Source of the DNA: Myxococcales bacterium
Lineage (GTDB): Bacteria > Myxococcota > UBA727 > GCA-2721815
Assembly: GCA_002721815.1 (NCBI GenBank)
Contig: PBLQ01000001.1
Coordinates: forward strand, 204,268 to 268,267
DNA length: 64,000 nt
Direction: 5' to 3'
Shown here: in pieces, positions 45,501-53,765 of the stretch
Layout of the letters: each line of letters starts with the position of its first letter
How positions within the stretch are numbered: the stretch's first letter is position 1
The notes under the pieces: generated by a model
Databases searched by the model: none
Told to the model about the DNA's origin: nothing
Seen by the model: only the letters and a program-made list of their open reading frames with translations
Program-made: the position numbers and the translations under genes

Positions 45501-48423
45501 GCCTTCATATGATTTTGATTATGAAAAATATTTAAAATGCGACGACTGGAACCTTACCGATGAAGAGTGCATGCTGCATTATGGTTGTTGTGAAGAAATC
45601 GGCAACCACGAAAACCTCAACTCATACATCCCACCTCTTGATGAATCCGGGCAAGGTCCCCAATGCAGTCAATACGATTTGACCGATCCCGAAACCTGTG
45701 CGGCTGCCGTTGGGTGCCAAGTGATCAAGTTGCGAGGCACCCAATTCAGGGGCATCCTTGGCGCGCTCCACCCTGATACGGGTGAAGCCATCAACTGGAA
45801 TGATCCTGGCGCGGCCCTGATTTTAGCTTACAAACCCAAAGCACCAGATCAGGACCTTGGATACGGCTATTGCTATACCCAACCCAATGGCGTTGAAAAA
45901 TGTTCCTTAGATAGCAACCTAAGTCACTTAGCGGCCCGTGGATTTATCGAGGGCACCTACAATGCCGAGGGAAGTCGCATCGTCATCCCAGAAGGAACCC
46001 CTTGGGCAGAAAGATTCCCAAGACGCATACTCAATGAAGGCACCGAGAATCAGTCTTCTCAGGTTTATACTGCAAACAGTGCTTTCTTTCCTGTGCCGTG
46101 GGAGTGTCGGCATGATTTCTGTGCCGATGGTGAAAGATGGCTCAGTGAAGATGCCAATGACCAAACCAATAAGCTGATGGAAGCCGTATTGAAAGACGAT
46201 GGTGCAAATGGCTTTGATAATGACTTCACCCACATTCTCACCTCGGAGCATTATGTGGTCAATCCCTTTGTGGCCTTTCTCTACGGCATCGATGTCAACA
46301 GCCTCGTGGACAGCCAAGGGAGAATTGCTGACACGGGCACGCCACTTTTCGAACCTGACCCCAATGACCCTGAAAGCAGCACTGGCACCCACTACCGGAA
46401 CCAGTGGCGCAAACTACACTATGAAGACATCGTTGGACCAGGCAACCGTGTGGTGATCGGCAAAGAACCCACGGTGGCCGGAGTCCTCTCCACGCCCACC
46501 TTTTTAAGGCGATACCCAACCACCTATACCAATCTCAATCGCATGCGCTCCAGTGAAGCGCACGAAATGTTTTTGGCCATCGACATCATGTCCTTGGTCA
46601 GCTTTTCGGTTGATCCCAATCAACCTTTACCCCCCAACCAAACCATGGATGGCTTTGCTTGTCGTGTCTGTCATGCAGTGATGGATCCCCTCGGTGGTCA
46701 TTTTCTCAACTATACGTCAAACCTTTACCAACCCAATGGATACTACGCTGTGAATAATTCCAATACTGGGCGCATTATGCATGATCGACCTTATACGGTG
46801 GCCAATGAATGCGAGACCGAAAAAAGAGATAATGAAGAGTGCTCGAGGGCACCTGGATATAAAGGCTCGTTATTGGGCGGAAGCAACCCAAGCAATGGAG
46901 ACTACGGCGTCGTTGAAAATACAAATGGCCGGGACGGCACACCGAGAGCATTGGCTCACTTGGCTGAAAAAATTACCAACGACCATCGATTTTCGCTGGC
47001 CATCACACGGTGGCTACACGAATCCCTATTGGGACTCAAAGTCCTGAAGCCGCCCAAAGATCGTGCGAACCCAGACTATGACGCCATGGTTGCGGCCTAC
47101 GTTGCACAATCCCATGAGATTGAGCGCGTCCGACAAATCTTTGTTAAAAATGGGCACGACCTTCGTGACGCCATTAGCGCTATCGTGACCGGACCGATAT
47201 TTCGGATCAAACGCGCCAAGCTGGAAAATGATTTTCAGAGATCTGTTTACGCCTATGCGGGGGTGGGCGCAGGACAAAGGCTCATCCCAGAACAACTCAA
47301 TCGTAAGATTCAAGACACCCTGGGCTATCCTTGGCGAGAAGGCCGTGATGTGGACAATGAAAACCTTCTTCAGGGAACCGATGGTTTTTATTTAATGTAT
47401 GGCGGCATTGATAATGCTCTACTCCTCAAACGTGATCGCGATCCCAACCCTATCTCTGCTGCCATTGCGAGACGCATGGCAGTTGAAATGAGCTGCTTGG
47501 TGGTCCCCCAAGAGTTCTCTCATATTGACGCCTTAGACCGGAACCTGTTTCGCTTTGTCGATCTTGATACCACCGATGAAGAAGCACTTCGTGAGCAAAT
47601 TCAATGGCTCTTCTTATCGCTTCACGGCGAATATTATCACCTCAACCACAACGAAGTGAACAAAGCATTGGAACTTCTTTTGGATGTGGCCACCCCTGAA
47701 GATATTGTGGCCAGCTGTCCAGAAAATCTTGAATCCCACCTTGAAGCCAGCGATAATTTTTTTGAAACCAACTTTTCACCTCTGATGACGGATTGGATCT
47801 ATCATTATCTCTGTCTCAGTGACATCATTGAATACAATCGAGATTTTCTTTCGGAGCTTAATGATGGGTCCATTACCATCACCCACACCGACTTTAACTT
47901 TTGCTCCAACGACCTTGGTTACAACGTCACACTCGAAGCGGGCGATACGCTCACACACGTCCACGATTACTTATACGTCTTTTTTGAAAACAAACTTGCT
48001 GAATTCGACTGTACCCAAGGCATTTACCCTGACTCAGATCTTATGCTTAATGTTCAGAGTATTACCCGTTTCACTTCCGACCTTTGCTATCTGGACTTCA
48101 ACGATATTGCACTGCCGCCCGACTACGATGAATCAAGCATGCCCCATCACCTACAATCGCTCATCAACTATCGGCATTTTGTGGAGAATGGTTACGTCAC
48201 TGAAGATACGGCCTATGATGCTGATACTTTTGAACAATGCCCGCCGCCTGAGGCCATCTCTTCCACCTGTGCAGCGGCTAAAGATTTCTTCACCGAAACA
48301 TCACTCGCTGATGTGACAGGCCGCCGAACAATAGACAGCTCTGTTGATAACGAAAACATGGTCATCGCCTGGCAAGCGCTGCTAACGGCCATGCTCAGTG
48401 ACTATAAATATTTATACGAATAG
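42565..48423 (+). CDS. Pentahaem c-type cytochrome lipoprotein, Planctomycete-type
   Basis: This 1952-residue protein begins with a signal peptide and a perfect lipobox LLAGC (Cys20). Residues 35-130 are a stalk of short repeats each containing Asp-Ala-Gly. Three similar modules of about 100 residues follow, each with one CxxCH haem site (C151 CVACH, C293 CVSCH, C438 CYGCH) and a downstream MPP motif that can supply the distal methionine (for example SMMPPSGAG). A beta-sandwich follows (about 560-690), then a fourth haem (C705 CTGCH), a region with LYHRATFTLTGEYPSAGEY and TSEHYVVNPF, and a fifth haem (C1366 CRVCH) inside DGFACRVCHAVMDPLGGHF. These last blocks are typical of DUF1592/DUF1588/DUF1585 proteins. 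It is probably an extracytoplasmic electron carrier or redox enzyme. A Tat-exported DUF1501 protein follows after 9 bp. Confidence 0.88.
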   Translation: MSRFCSFFVLTLAAMLLAGCPPETEENKPPKPPKETATGKDAGTITTSPPEDAGTTTSASPEDAGTAVVITSPDAGITTVHPEDAGTTIVDLPQDAGNTNTALPEDAGATEATSPVDAGNSGAIPIVDAGNETELELLSSEEIYLGLRPKCVACHGSYGYMANLFETYAHFEEALVNDAFFVSPGDPENSNLFQRLQGDNAASMMPPSGAGGPYASIEDTDVSMAEIELWILSLTPTMPIDGMDGGLGESVLDAGSETIGEDAGSPMILDAGPGPVIEMLSTEEVYEGLRVFCVSCHGDQSAYGLPMFETLAQFESEVVRNPLLVNPGDPENSPLFHRLRSDNANYMPPSWGYPPGPYESLQNTTVSLAEIEWWLLNLEIEPAIPELDAGVLPTTDAGALPDDLMDAGPEPSAAQDGGVTNEGPLTTEEIYLGLSQTCYGCHSGDYFTNLETFKETIVYNDDFVQMGQPETSQLYLLLVNQGEPTTSLGYTQMPPNSSFQNLAANGQTLVDVTDIYDWILHLEADDISNGTDAGPSIEETDAGSEPAPENDAGSNYAVLDVNADHSEVFLVTNEDEGYEVEADGLMAHEIEVLVMGLHQNQAGGFGANQGTPQPLMGAEVFMTNTQGDLENCTWSNPGTTNAQGKITCRLNSTQVKDSIIDIFAKTNDAQGWVQLYDNLVASFSPCQNARTFFIREVMGPIFTKCTGCHNEYGLGREQGTWFGVLEGEPVNDDDEDFIDVNLSRITPYKGSSQYYFPYQEILHERDSTSEPVPYMVAKPAGLIDPTSPDDMDKPYGHGGGRLFEPGSEDFFLFWELADRLSENKVCPTDSEYLFHNPYAGAVEYNATELYHRATFTLTGEYPSAGEYMALLEHGNFSEADFSNNLDRREPSNGLGLGLNFGSGFNSEPIENTTNNPIMYRDSFYERMGEALEDHLHVAELGATTQGLNSLLNNNDFKRSQIFRTRYDKGLTGNQNKTCVPSYDFDYEKYLKCDDWNLTDEECMLHYGCCEEIGNHENLNSYIPPLDESGQGPQCSQYDLTDPETCAAAVGCQVIKLRGTQFRGILGALHPDTGEAINWNDPGAALILAYKPKAPDQDLGYGYCYTQPNGVEKCSLDSNLSHLAARGFIEGTYNAEGSRIVIPEGTPWAERFPRRILNEGTENQSSQVYTANSAFFPVPWECRHDFCADGERWLSEDANDQTNKLMEAVLKDDGANGFDNDFTHILTSEHYVVNPFVAFLYGIDVNSLVDSQGRIADTGTPLFEPDPNDPESSTGTHYRNQWRKLHYEDIVGPGNRVVIGKEPTVAGVLSTPTFLRRYPTTYTNLNRMRSSEAHEMFLAIDIMSLVSFSVDPNQPLPPNQTMDGFACRVCHAVMDPLGGHFLNYTSNLYQPNGYYAVNNSNTGRIMHDRPYTVANECETEKRDNEECSRAPGYKGSLLGGSNPSNGDYGVVENTNGRDGTPRALAHLAEKITNDHRFSLAITRWLHESLLGLKVLKPPKDRANPDYDAMVAAYVAQSHEIERVRQIFVKNGHDLRDAISAIVTGPIFRIKRAKLENDFQRSVYAYAGVGAGQRLIPEQLNRKIQDTLGYPWREGRDVDNENLLQGTDGFYLMYGGIDNALLLKRDRDPNPISAAIARRMAVEMSCLVVPQEFSHIDALDRNLFRFVDLDTTDEEALREQIQWLFLSLHGEYYHLNHNEVNKALELLLDVATPEDIVASCPENLESHLEASDNFFETNFSPLMTDWIYHYLCLSDIIEYNRDFLSELNDGSITITHTDFNFCSNDLGYNVTLEAGDTLTHVHDYLYVFFENKLAEFDCTQGIYPDSDLMLNVQSITRFTSDLCYLDFNDIALPPDYDESSMPHHLQSLINYRHFVENGYVTEDTAYDADTFEQCPPPEAISSTCAAAKDFFTETSLADVTGRRTIDSSVDNENMVIAWQALLTAMLSDYKYLYE
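42700..42960 (+). repeat. Degenerate Asp-Ala-Gly stalk repeats
   Basis: About eight units of roughly 36 bp encode P-x-D-A-G-x-x-x-x-x segments (SPEDAGT, HPEDAGTT, LPQDAGN, LPEDAGA, SPVDAGN). They form an acidic, flexible stalk between the lipid anchor and the first haem module. Confidence 0.7.
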
Positions 48424-48432
48424 GAGGATGGC

Positions 48433-50016
48433 ATGGACCGGCGAGATTTTATGAAAAAAGCGATTTTGTCTTCCTTGATGTTATCTTCAGGTTCTTTGGC
48501 GTTGCTCAAAGGCAAACAATCTTTTGCAGATGATGACAGTGACCTTTTGATTTTTTGCATCGATGCACGCGGCGCATGGGATCCATCTTCGTTTTGTGAC
48601 CCGCTGGTCAGCAATGGCTTTTACCGAGAGATGAGTCCTTCTGCCAATGAACCCCTCGATGGACTCACCCAAGGCAGCACCGCGGATGGCAGCACCAACC
48701 AGTTCTCCATCAATGAGCGTCTGAATTATCAAGACAGCGAAATTACTTTTGATGGTCGGTTTGTACCTTACGGAGAATCCGACCTTCAGCACTTGGTGCG
48801 AAGCGACGGTTCGAGCTTGGTGGTGGCGCCGTTGATTGGTAACTCAGGCACCCCCAACGGAACATTTATGGTTGGTGGCGATAATAACCCCACGGACTTT
48901 TTTGATACCTATAAAGATGACCTCGTGATCATCAATGGCGTCAATACGCGTACGAATGCGCATCCAGTGGGCCGGCGGTTGGCTTGGAGCGGTCGACTTC
49001 GCGTGGGTGCACCGCATCTCGCTGCGCTTTGGGGCGCTATCAAAGAACAGCAACGAGGGGCCCCTTACGCCATGACTTTCACAGCTTCTGGTGGCTTCGA
49101 TGCAACGGCGGGACTGCTTTCAGTGGCCCGAGCCGGGAACCAAAAAGCGCTGATCGACCTCACCGACGTTTATGCGGTAGCACCTTACTATAACAACTAC
49201 ACCCAAATGCTCAGCACCGGCCTTATCGACAAAATCAAATCCTATGAAACCAGCAAAGAAAACCGATTGAGAACCAGCAGTGTCCCCCCTCATGTAAAAG
49301 CGAACATTGAAAAACTCCAAACCGCTCGGTTGGCAGAGTCAGATTTTCAACTGCTTGCCGATGCGCTGGAGCAGACCAACTTGCCATGGAATGAGGACGA
49401 TGGAATTTTTGCTCAGGCTCATATTCTGGTCTCGGCCATGAGGGCGGGTATTTGCAAAGGCGCCATGCTCAGTTTTGATGCATTCGATTCTCACGGTGAC
49501 CATTTCATCAATTACTCCAACAACGGGAACCATCCGGCCCGACTCAAAAGACTCTTCGACTACACCCATTACGTCCGCACTGAACTCGAAAACGCAGGCT
49601 TGTGGGAACGAAGTATCATCATTTTATCTTCTGATTTCGGTCGAACACGACTTAACGGGGAGGTGAAAGGTAAAGACCACGCCCCGGTCACTTCCATGAT
49701 GATCATGGGCGGCGACAACACTGGCGTGGGCAGCGGAAAAACCATGGGCTACAGCTATATACGTGACATCCCAAAAGTTGCCGATGGCATTTTGGAATTA
49801 GAAGCCGCCAAGTATTCTTTCGCCGGCAACGTGAAACTCGAGGGCGGACAGCTGGTGAACGCTTATGATTTGAATGAGGGCTTTAATATTACCCCGGGTC
49901 ACGTACACTATGCCCTTCGAGAACTCCTGGGCATCAATGGGAATGTTTTGGCAGACACCTTTGCCCTGGACCCTGAATTCAGCCAAACCGTCTACCCGTT
50001 CTTTGAAGGGGTTTAA
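48433..50016 (+). CDS. Tat-exported DUF1501 family protein
   Basis: The 527-residue protein begins MDRRDFMKKAILSS, a twin-arginine signal followed by a hydrophobic stretch and an alanine cleavage region (QSFADD). The body matches DUF1501: LLIFCIDARGAWDPSSF near the start, NAHPVGRRLAWSGR, FDSHGDHFINYSNNG, then SSDFGRTRLN and KDHAPVTSMMIMGG. DUF1501 proteins have a fold related to alkaline phosphatases/sulfatases; their reaction is unknown. GGAGG 6 nt before the ATG and a 9-bp gap link it to the pentahaem gene. In Planctomycetes and Myxococcota DUF1501 genes often lie next to Planctomycete-cytochrome genes, which suggests a joint extracytoplasmic function. Confidence 0.92.
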   Translation: MDRRDFMKKAILSSLMLSSGSLALLKGKQSFADDDSDLLIFCIDARGAWDPSSFCDPLVSNGFYREMSPSANEPLDGLTQGSTADGSTNQFSINERLNYQDSEITFDGRFVPYGESDLQHLVRSDGSSLVVAPLIGNSGTPNGTFMVGGDNNPTDFFDTYKDDLVIINGVNTRTNAHPVGRRLAWSGRLRVGAPHLAALWGAIKEQQRGAPYAMTFTASGGFDATAGLLSVARAGNQKALIDLTDVYAVAPYYNNYTQMLSTGLIDKIKSYETSKENRLRTSSVPPHVKANIEKLQTARLAESDFQLLADALEQTNLPWNEDDGIFAQAHILVSAMRAGICKGAMLSFDAFDSHGDHFINYSNNGNHPARLKRLFDYTHYVRTELENAGLWERSIIILSSDFGRTRLNGEVKGKDHAPVTSMMIMGGDNTGVGSGKTMGYSYIRDIPKVADGILELEAAKYSFAGNVKLEGGQLVNAYDLNEGFNITPGHVHYALRELLGINGNVLADTFALDPEFSQTVYPFFEGV

Positions 50017-50090
50017 AACCAAGCTGACGTCCATGGCTTGTTCCAGCCTTCAAATTTTTGCCGATTCGCAGCACAAAGAACGGCTAAAGA

Positions 50091-50120
50091 TTGATTTTTG
50101 CCCAGTAATTCGGCTACATT
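50091..50120 (+). promoter_or_regulatory. Promoter of the collagen-like lipoprotein gene
   Basis: TTGATT (50091-50096) and TACATT (50115-50120) are 18 bp apart and end 29 bp before the ATG. The -10 is preceded by CGGC, as in other candidate promoters in this window. Confidence 0.5.
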
Positions 50121-50148
50121 CCCCCCTCATTCAGCAAAGAGGTACCCC

Positions 50149-51243
50149 ATGCGTCTAATTATTGGCATTTTCTCAGTATTTTCACTCATTTCTGCCTGCG
50201 GTGGCGAACCTGGCCCCCAAGGCGCTGCGGGTCCTGCGGGCGAAGCCTGTACCGTGGTGGACAATGGCGGCTCAGCGACCATCACTTGTCCGGGTTCTGA
50301 TCCTGTAACGGTCTACAGCGGATTGGATGGAGAAAACGGCGAAGACGGCACCGATGGTACCAACGGTATCAAAGGCGACAATGGCTCCAACGGCACCAAC
50401 GGGTCCAACGGCACCAACGGCACCAATGGACATTCCACCTTGGCCACGGCCATCGATGAACCTGCCGGTGATAATTGCCAATTCGGTGGCACAAAAATTT
50501 CTATGGGCCTCGATAACGGCGATGGCAGCGGTACTGCCGATGATGGGGTCCTGCAAAGCGGTGAAGTCGATACGGTCTATTACGTCTGTCATGGCGATGG
50601 TGGTGATGCCAAACTTGCAGTGGGACAGCCCTGCGTGAGCACCGAAGAATGTATCGATACCGCCACTTGTGTCGCACTCACCGAAGACAGCACTGAAAGC
50701 GCGAAATGTCGCGCCAACTGTGGCACCGATGCCCCCTGTGAGACGAGCTTTAATTGCGTTGAGCTTAACAGCGCTGCCAGTACTGCCGTAACCCCCCTAG
50801 ATCAAGTGGACAGCGATGCAACGGAATCAAGCTCTGCATGTGGCCCAACACCTGGCGATACCAGTTCGTGGCGACTCACCATTGTGAGCGCGACCGGAGG
50901 CACCTGCGGCTCTGCTGCAAGCGGTGGATGCTCTGACCTTTACGTCCAAGTCAACGGTGATGACGATAAAGAAAGTAACACCATCAACGATGATGATAAC
51001 GACGACGATATTGTTGATCCAGTATGGAATTACAACTCCGGTAACTTTTCTTATACCGCCCTGGAAAGCATGACCATCAAAATTTACGACGCCGACTCAT
51101 GGCCCAACCCTGATGATAAATATTACGAAGGCACCCATAACTTCCAATCTCCTTGGGCCGGACTCTCTTATTGTTTCACCCAGGATCTCACCGGAGCGGA
51201 TGACGATCTCACGTCCATCACGGCGTGCGTGAGCCCTCAATAA
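50149..51243 (+). CDS. Collagen-like DUF7151-type lipoprotein with C2-like domain
   Basis: The 364-residue protein starts at ATG 50149 with GAGG 6 nt upstream. The lipobox is ISAC (Cys17). Right after it comes a short collagen-like run (GEPGPQGAAGPAGEAC), then a second Gly-x-x run of about a dozen triplets in the middle (GENGEDGTDGTNGIKGDNG ... GSNGTNGTNGHST). This leads into a DUF7151-type block (DEPAGDNCQFGGTKISMGLDN ... VYYVCHG). A cysteine-rich segment (GQPCVSTEECIDTATC) and a C-terminal C2-like beta-sandwich (WRLTIVSATGGTCG ... LYVQVNGDDD, MTIKIYDADSWPNPDDKY) follow; C2 domains bind calcium or lipids. It is a surface-exposed binding protein. The lipase-like gene starts one base after its stop. 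Confidence 0.87.
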   Translation: MRLIIGIFSVFSLISACGGEPGPQGAAGPAGEACTVVDNGGSATITCPGSDPVTVYSGLDGENGEDGTDGTNGIKGDNGSNGTNGSNGTNGTNGHSTLATAIDEPAGDNCQFGGTKISMGLDNGDGSGTADDGVLQSGEVDTVYYVCHGDGGDAKLAVGQPCVSTEECIDTATCVALTEDSTESAKCRANCGTDAPCETSFNCVELNSAASTAVTPLDQVDSDATESSSACGPTPGDTSSWRLTIVSATGGTCGSAASGGCSDLYVQVNGDDDKESNTINDDDNDDDIVDPVWNYNSGNFSYTALESMTIKIYDADSWPNPDDKYYEGTHNFQSPWAGLSYCFTQDLTGADDDLTSITACVSPQ

Positions 51244-51244
51244 A

Positions 51245-53734
51245 TTGACGCGGGTTGGGCTCAAGCTTTTTTCGGGACTATTCGCCGCTTGCCTTGTGAG
51301 CGGCTGCCCCGAAGATGTGCCTAAAACCGAGGCCGCCCCCAAGACGTCAACAGAAACCTCCGATGGGGGGATCAACGATGCGGGGCCTGCGGTTGATGAC
51401 CACGTAGCAGGCCCTTTCCACATTCGTTTTGCTCCCGGGGACGGCCAGGTGCCTTACCCCATGGCGGGTCTTTTAGACACGGCCAATCTCTGGCGCGCCT
51501 CGCTGCCCGAAATGGTGCAGCACTTGTCCTTTTTTGCCAAGCAGGGCGACGGCTTTCCCACCACCCAAGTGCTCACCCTGCCGCTCACCGAAAAACCGCA
51601 AATGAGTACCCTCACCGGTAATTTGTTGGTGGTGAACGTGGAGACTGAGGCCACCATTGATGGCGAATTTTTTTGGCATGAAACGCGCGAGGAACTTGTG
51701 TTCACCCCAGGCCAACCCTTCGCGCCGGGGAGCGAGCTTCAAATTCTGCTGCGGGGTGGCACCACGGGCATTCGTTCACAAACAGGCGAAATCTTATCCA
51801 CCACGGCTCTCTTTCATGACTGCATGATCGCACAGCGAGCCACCGAAGAATGCGAAGCTTTTTATCCCAACCCAGACGAGGAATGGGGCCTGGCACAAAG
51901 TTTTGGACTCAGCTCCGACAACTTGGCTTTCGCTTACCGCGTGCCCATCACCCAGCACACAGAAATTCAAGGCTCGGTGTATTTTACGCAAGGGGTGTTC
52001 CCCGACGCCCTCCACTGGACCCAAGCCGATGGGCGCATCAGCATCCCCCAATGGCTTTATCCCGAGAGCATCGCAGCGGTCTCTGCCGATGTGCGCGCCG
52101 AGCTGGAAACCCAAACCGCTTTTTCGCTCACCGGTGGGTTGTTCATTCCCTTTGCCAATGCCAATACCCCCCTCGAAGTCACGGGCGAAAACAAGTCTCA
52201 ACTGTTTTCTGTTGATACCACGGTCACCGCGCATTCCGGTTTAGAGCGACAATATTACGCGGATGCACAGCTCCTTCATATTCGTCCCAGTCTAACCTTA
52301 GAACCCGCACGAACCTATGTGTACCGGGCAGCGGAACTCACCGATCGCGGCCTCGCAGTGGTCCCTCAAGAACGCGTGGCCATACTCACAGGTCCCGACG
52401 TGCTGGACAGCGATGGTCATATTCAAGTGCCGGGACTGTCCGCCGAGAGCGCCACCCAACTTGCAGCTGCTCAAACCAAAGTTCGGCCCTTCATCACCCA
52501 ATGGCAAGCCGATGGCCTCGACCCTTTTTCGCTGAGCGCACTGGGTCATTTTGACACCTTATCCGCCACCGATTTTCTGAATGCACGACGAGATTTGCTA
52601 CTCCAGCAAGAATTGGATTTAGAATTCAAAAACAAATCTTTGGACTCCCCTTGGAACCGTGGCCTGTGGCCTTTGCTCAATGATGTGGAAACCGTTTACA
52701 CCGGCGAAGCCACTTTACATTCCTGGCTCGAGCCCAACAGCCGTCGCGCGGACGACACCCTTCGCCAGGTGCAAACCGAATTCGTCCTTACCATCCCCGA
52801 AGATGTGGCAGATCCGGGTAACATTCCGGTGGTGTTGTTTGGGCATGGCATCAACACCAGTGCCGAATTGGCTTATGGGGTGGCGAACTTTTTGGCCGAT
52901 GCAGGTTATGCCGTCTTTGCCATCGACTTGCCCTACCATGGCATGCGGTCCGTATGCACCTCCGACGCCCAATGCGCGGGCTGGGGCTCTTCCTGTCGTG
53001 GCGATGGGCAATGCATCAATGATGACAACTCTTTAGGGCGCGTGCGTAAAAGCCCCAATCTTTTTAGTGGAGGCCCCCAAGTGGCCATCACCACCGGTAC
53101 CCACTTTTTTGAGATTGATGACATCATCGCCACCCGAGATCATTTTTCTCAAGCCCTCCTCGATCAAATGCAGGCCTTGCGTATTTTGCAGAACGCAGAC
53201 TGGGTCACCCTCACCGGTTATGGACTCAAAACCGATCAGGTCTCCTATTTGGGGATTTCTCTAGGGTCCATTTTGGGTGCGTCACTCTCCCCCATTGAGC
53301 CAGATATCCAAAACTTCGCATTCAATGTGGGAGGGGCTGATGTGGCCCGGCTCCTCCAAAATTCCACCGCCCTGTCTTTGGTTTTGGCCGACTTCTTAAG
53401 GCAATACGATGTGGAAGAAACCGATCTCGCCTACACCGCTTACACCTATTTCGCGCGATGGATGTTGGATGTGATCGACCCCATTAATTTCGTGCAACAC
53501 ACCAAGCAAAATCCATTAAGCGGCATCCCGGCCAAAAATGCCCTCATCCAAATGTGTGACAATGATTTGGTGGTGCCCAACATCACCACCCAACTTCTGA
53601 GCGAGCGCATGGGACAGTCCTACGAGTCTTTCTCCCCTTTACTTTCCAATCATGGGTTTTTAGTGGACCCCACCTCCATCTCTGGAGCCTCTGCACGAAA
53701 CCAAATCGTGGATTTTTTCAACCAAAACCCTTAA
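51245..53734 (+). CDS. Surface lipase-like alpha/beta-hydrolase lipoprotein
   Basis: The 829-residue protein starts at TTG 51245, one base after the previous stop; the signal peptide (MTRVGLKLFSGLFAACLVSGC) supports this start. The lipobox is VSGC (Cys21). The N-terminal 450 residues are beta-rich with FHIRFAPGDGQVPYP early on and TLEPARTYVYRAAELTDRG later, resembling the N-terminal domain of VolA-type bacterial lipases. The C-terminal alpha/beta hydrolase has NIPVVLFGHGINTS (oxyanion-hole HG), the nucleophile S672 in YLGISLGS and H803 in SNHGF. A cysteine-rich insertion (CTSDAQCAGWGSSC) follows the strand AGYAVFAIDLPYHG. It is probably an exposed lipase or esterase. It is a likely operon partner of the gene before it. 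Confidence 0.85.
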   Translation: MTRVGLKLFSGLFAACLVSGCPEDVPKTEAAPKTSTETSDGGINDAGPAVDDHVAGPFHIRFAPGDGQVPYPMAGLLDTANLWRASLPEMVQHLSFFAKQGDGFPTTQVLTLPLTEKPQMSTLTGNLLVVNVETEATIDGEFFWHETREELVFTPGQPFAPGSELQILLRGGTTGIRSQTGEILSTTALFHDCMIAQRATEECEAFYPNPDEEWGLAQSFGLSSDNLAFAYRVPITQHTEIQGSVYFTQGVFPDALHWTQADGRISIPQWLYPESIAAVSADVRAELETQTAFSLTGGLFIPFANANTPLEVTGENKSQLFSVDTTVTAHSGLERQYYADAQLLHIRPSLTLEPARTYVYRAAELTDRGLAVVPQERVAILTGPDVLDSDGHIQVPGLSAESATQLAAAQTKVRPFITQWQADGLDPFSLSALGHFDTLSATDFLNARRDLLLQQELDLEFKNKSLDSPWNRGLWPLLNDVETVYTGEATLHSWLEPNSRRADDTLRQVQTEFVLTIPEDVADPGNIPVVLFGHGINTSAELAYGVANFLADAGYAVFAIDLPYHGMRSVCTSDAQCAGWGSSCRGDGQCINDDNSLGRVRKSPNLFSGGPQVAITTGTHFFEIDDIIATRDHFSQALLDQMQALRILQNADWVTLTGYGLKTDQVSYLGISLGSILGASLSPIEPDIQNFAFNVGGADVARLLQNSTALSLVLADFLRQYDVEETDLAYTAYTYFARWMLDVIDPINFVQHTKQNPLSGIPAKNALIQMCDNDLVVPNITTQLLSERMGQSYESFSPLLSNHGFLVDPTSISGASARNQIVDFFNQNP

Positions 53735-53765
53735 AAGAAGTTCAGGCCTTTCTTTTGGAGCGTTC

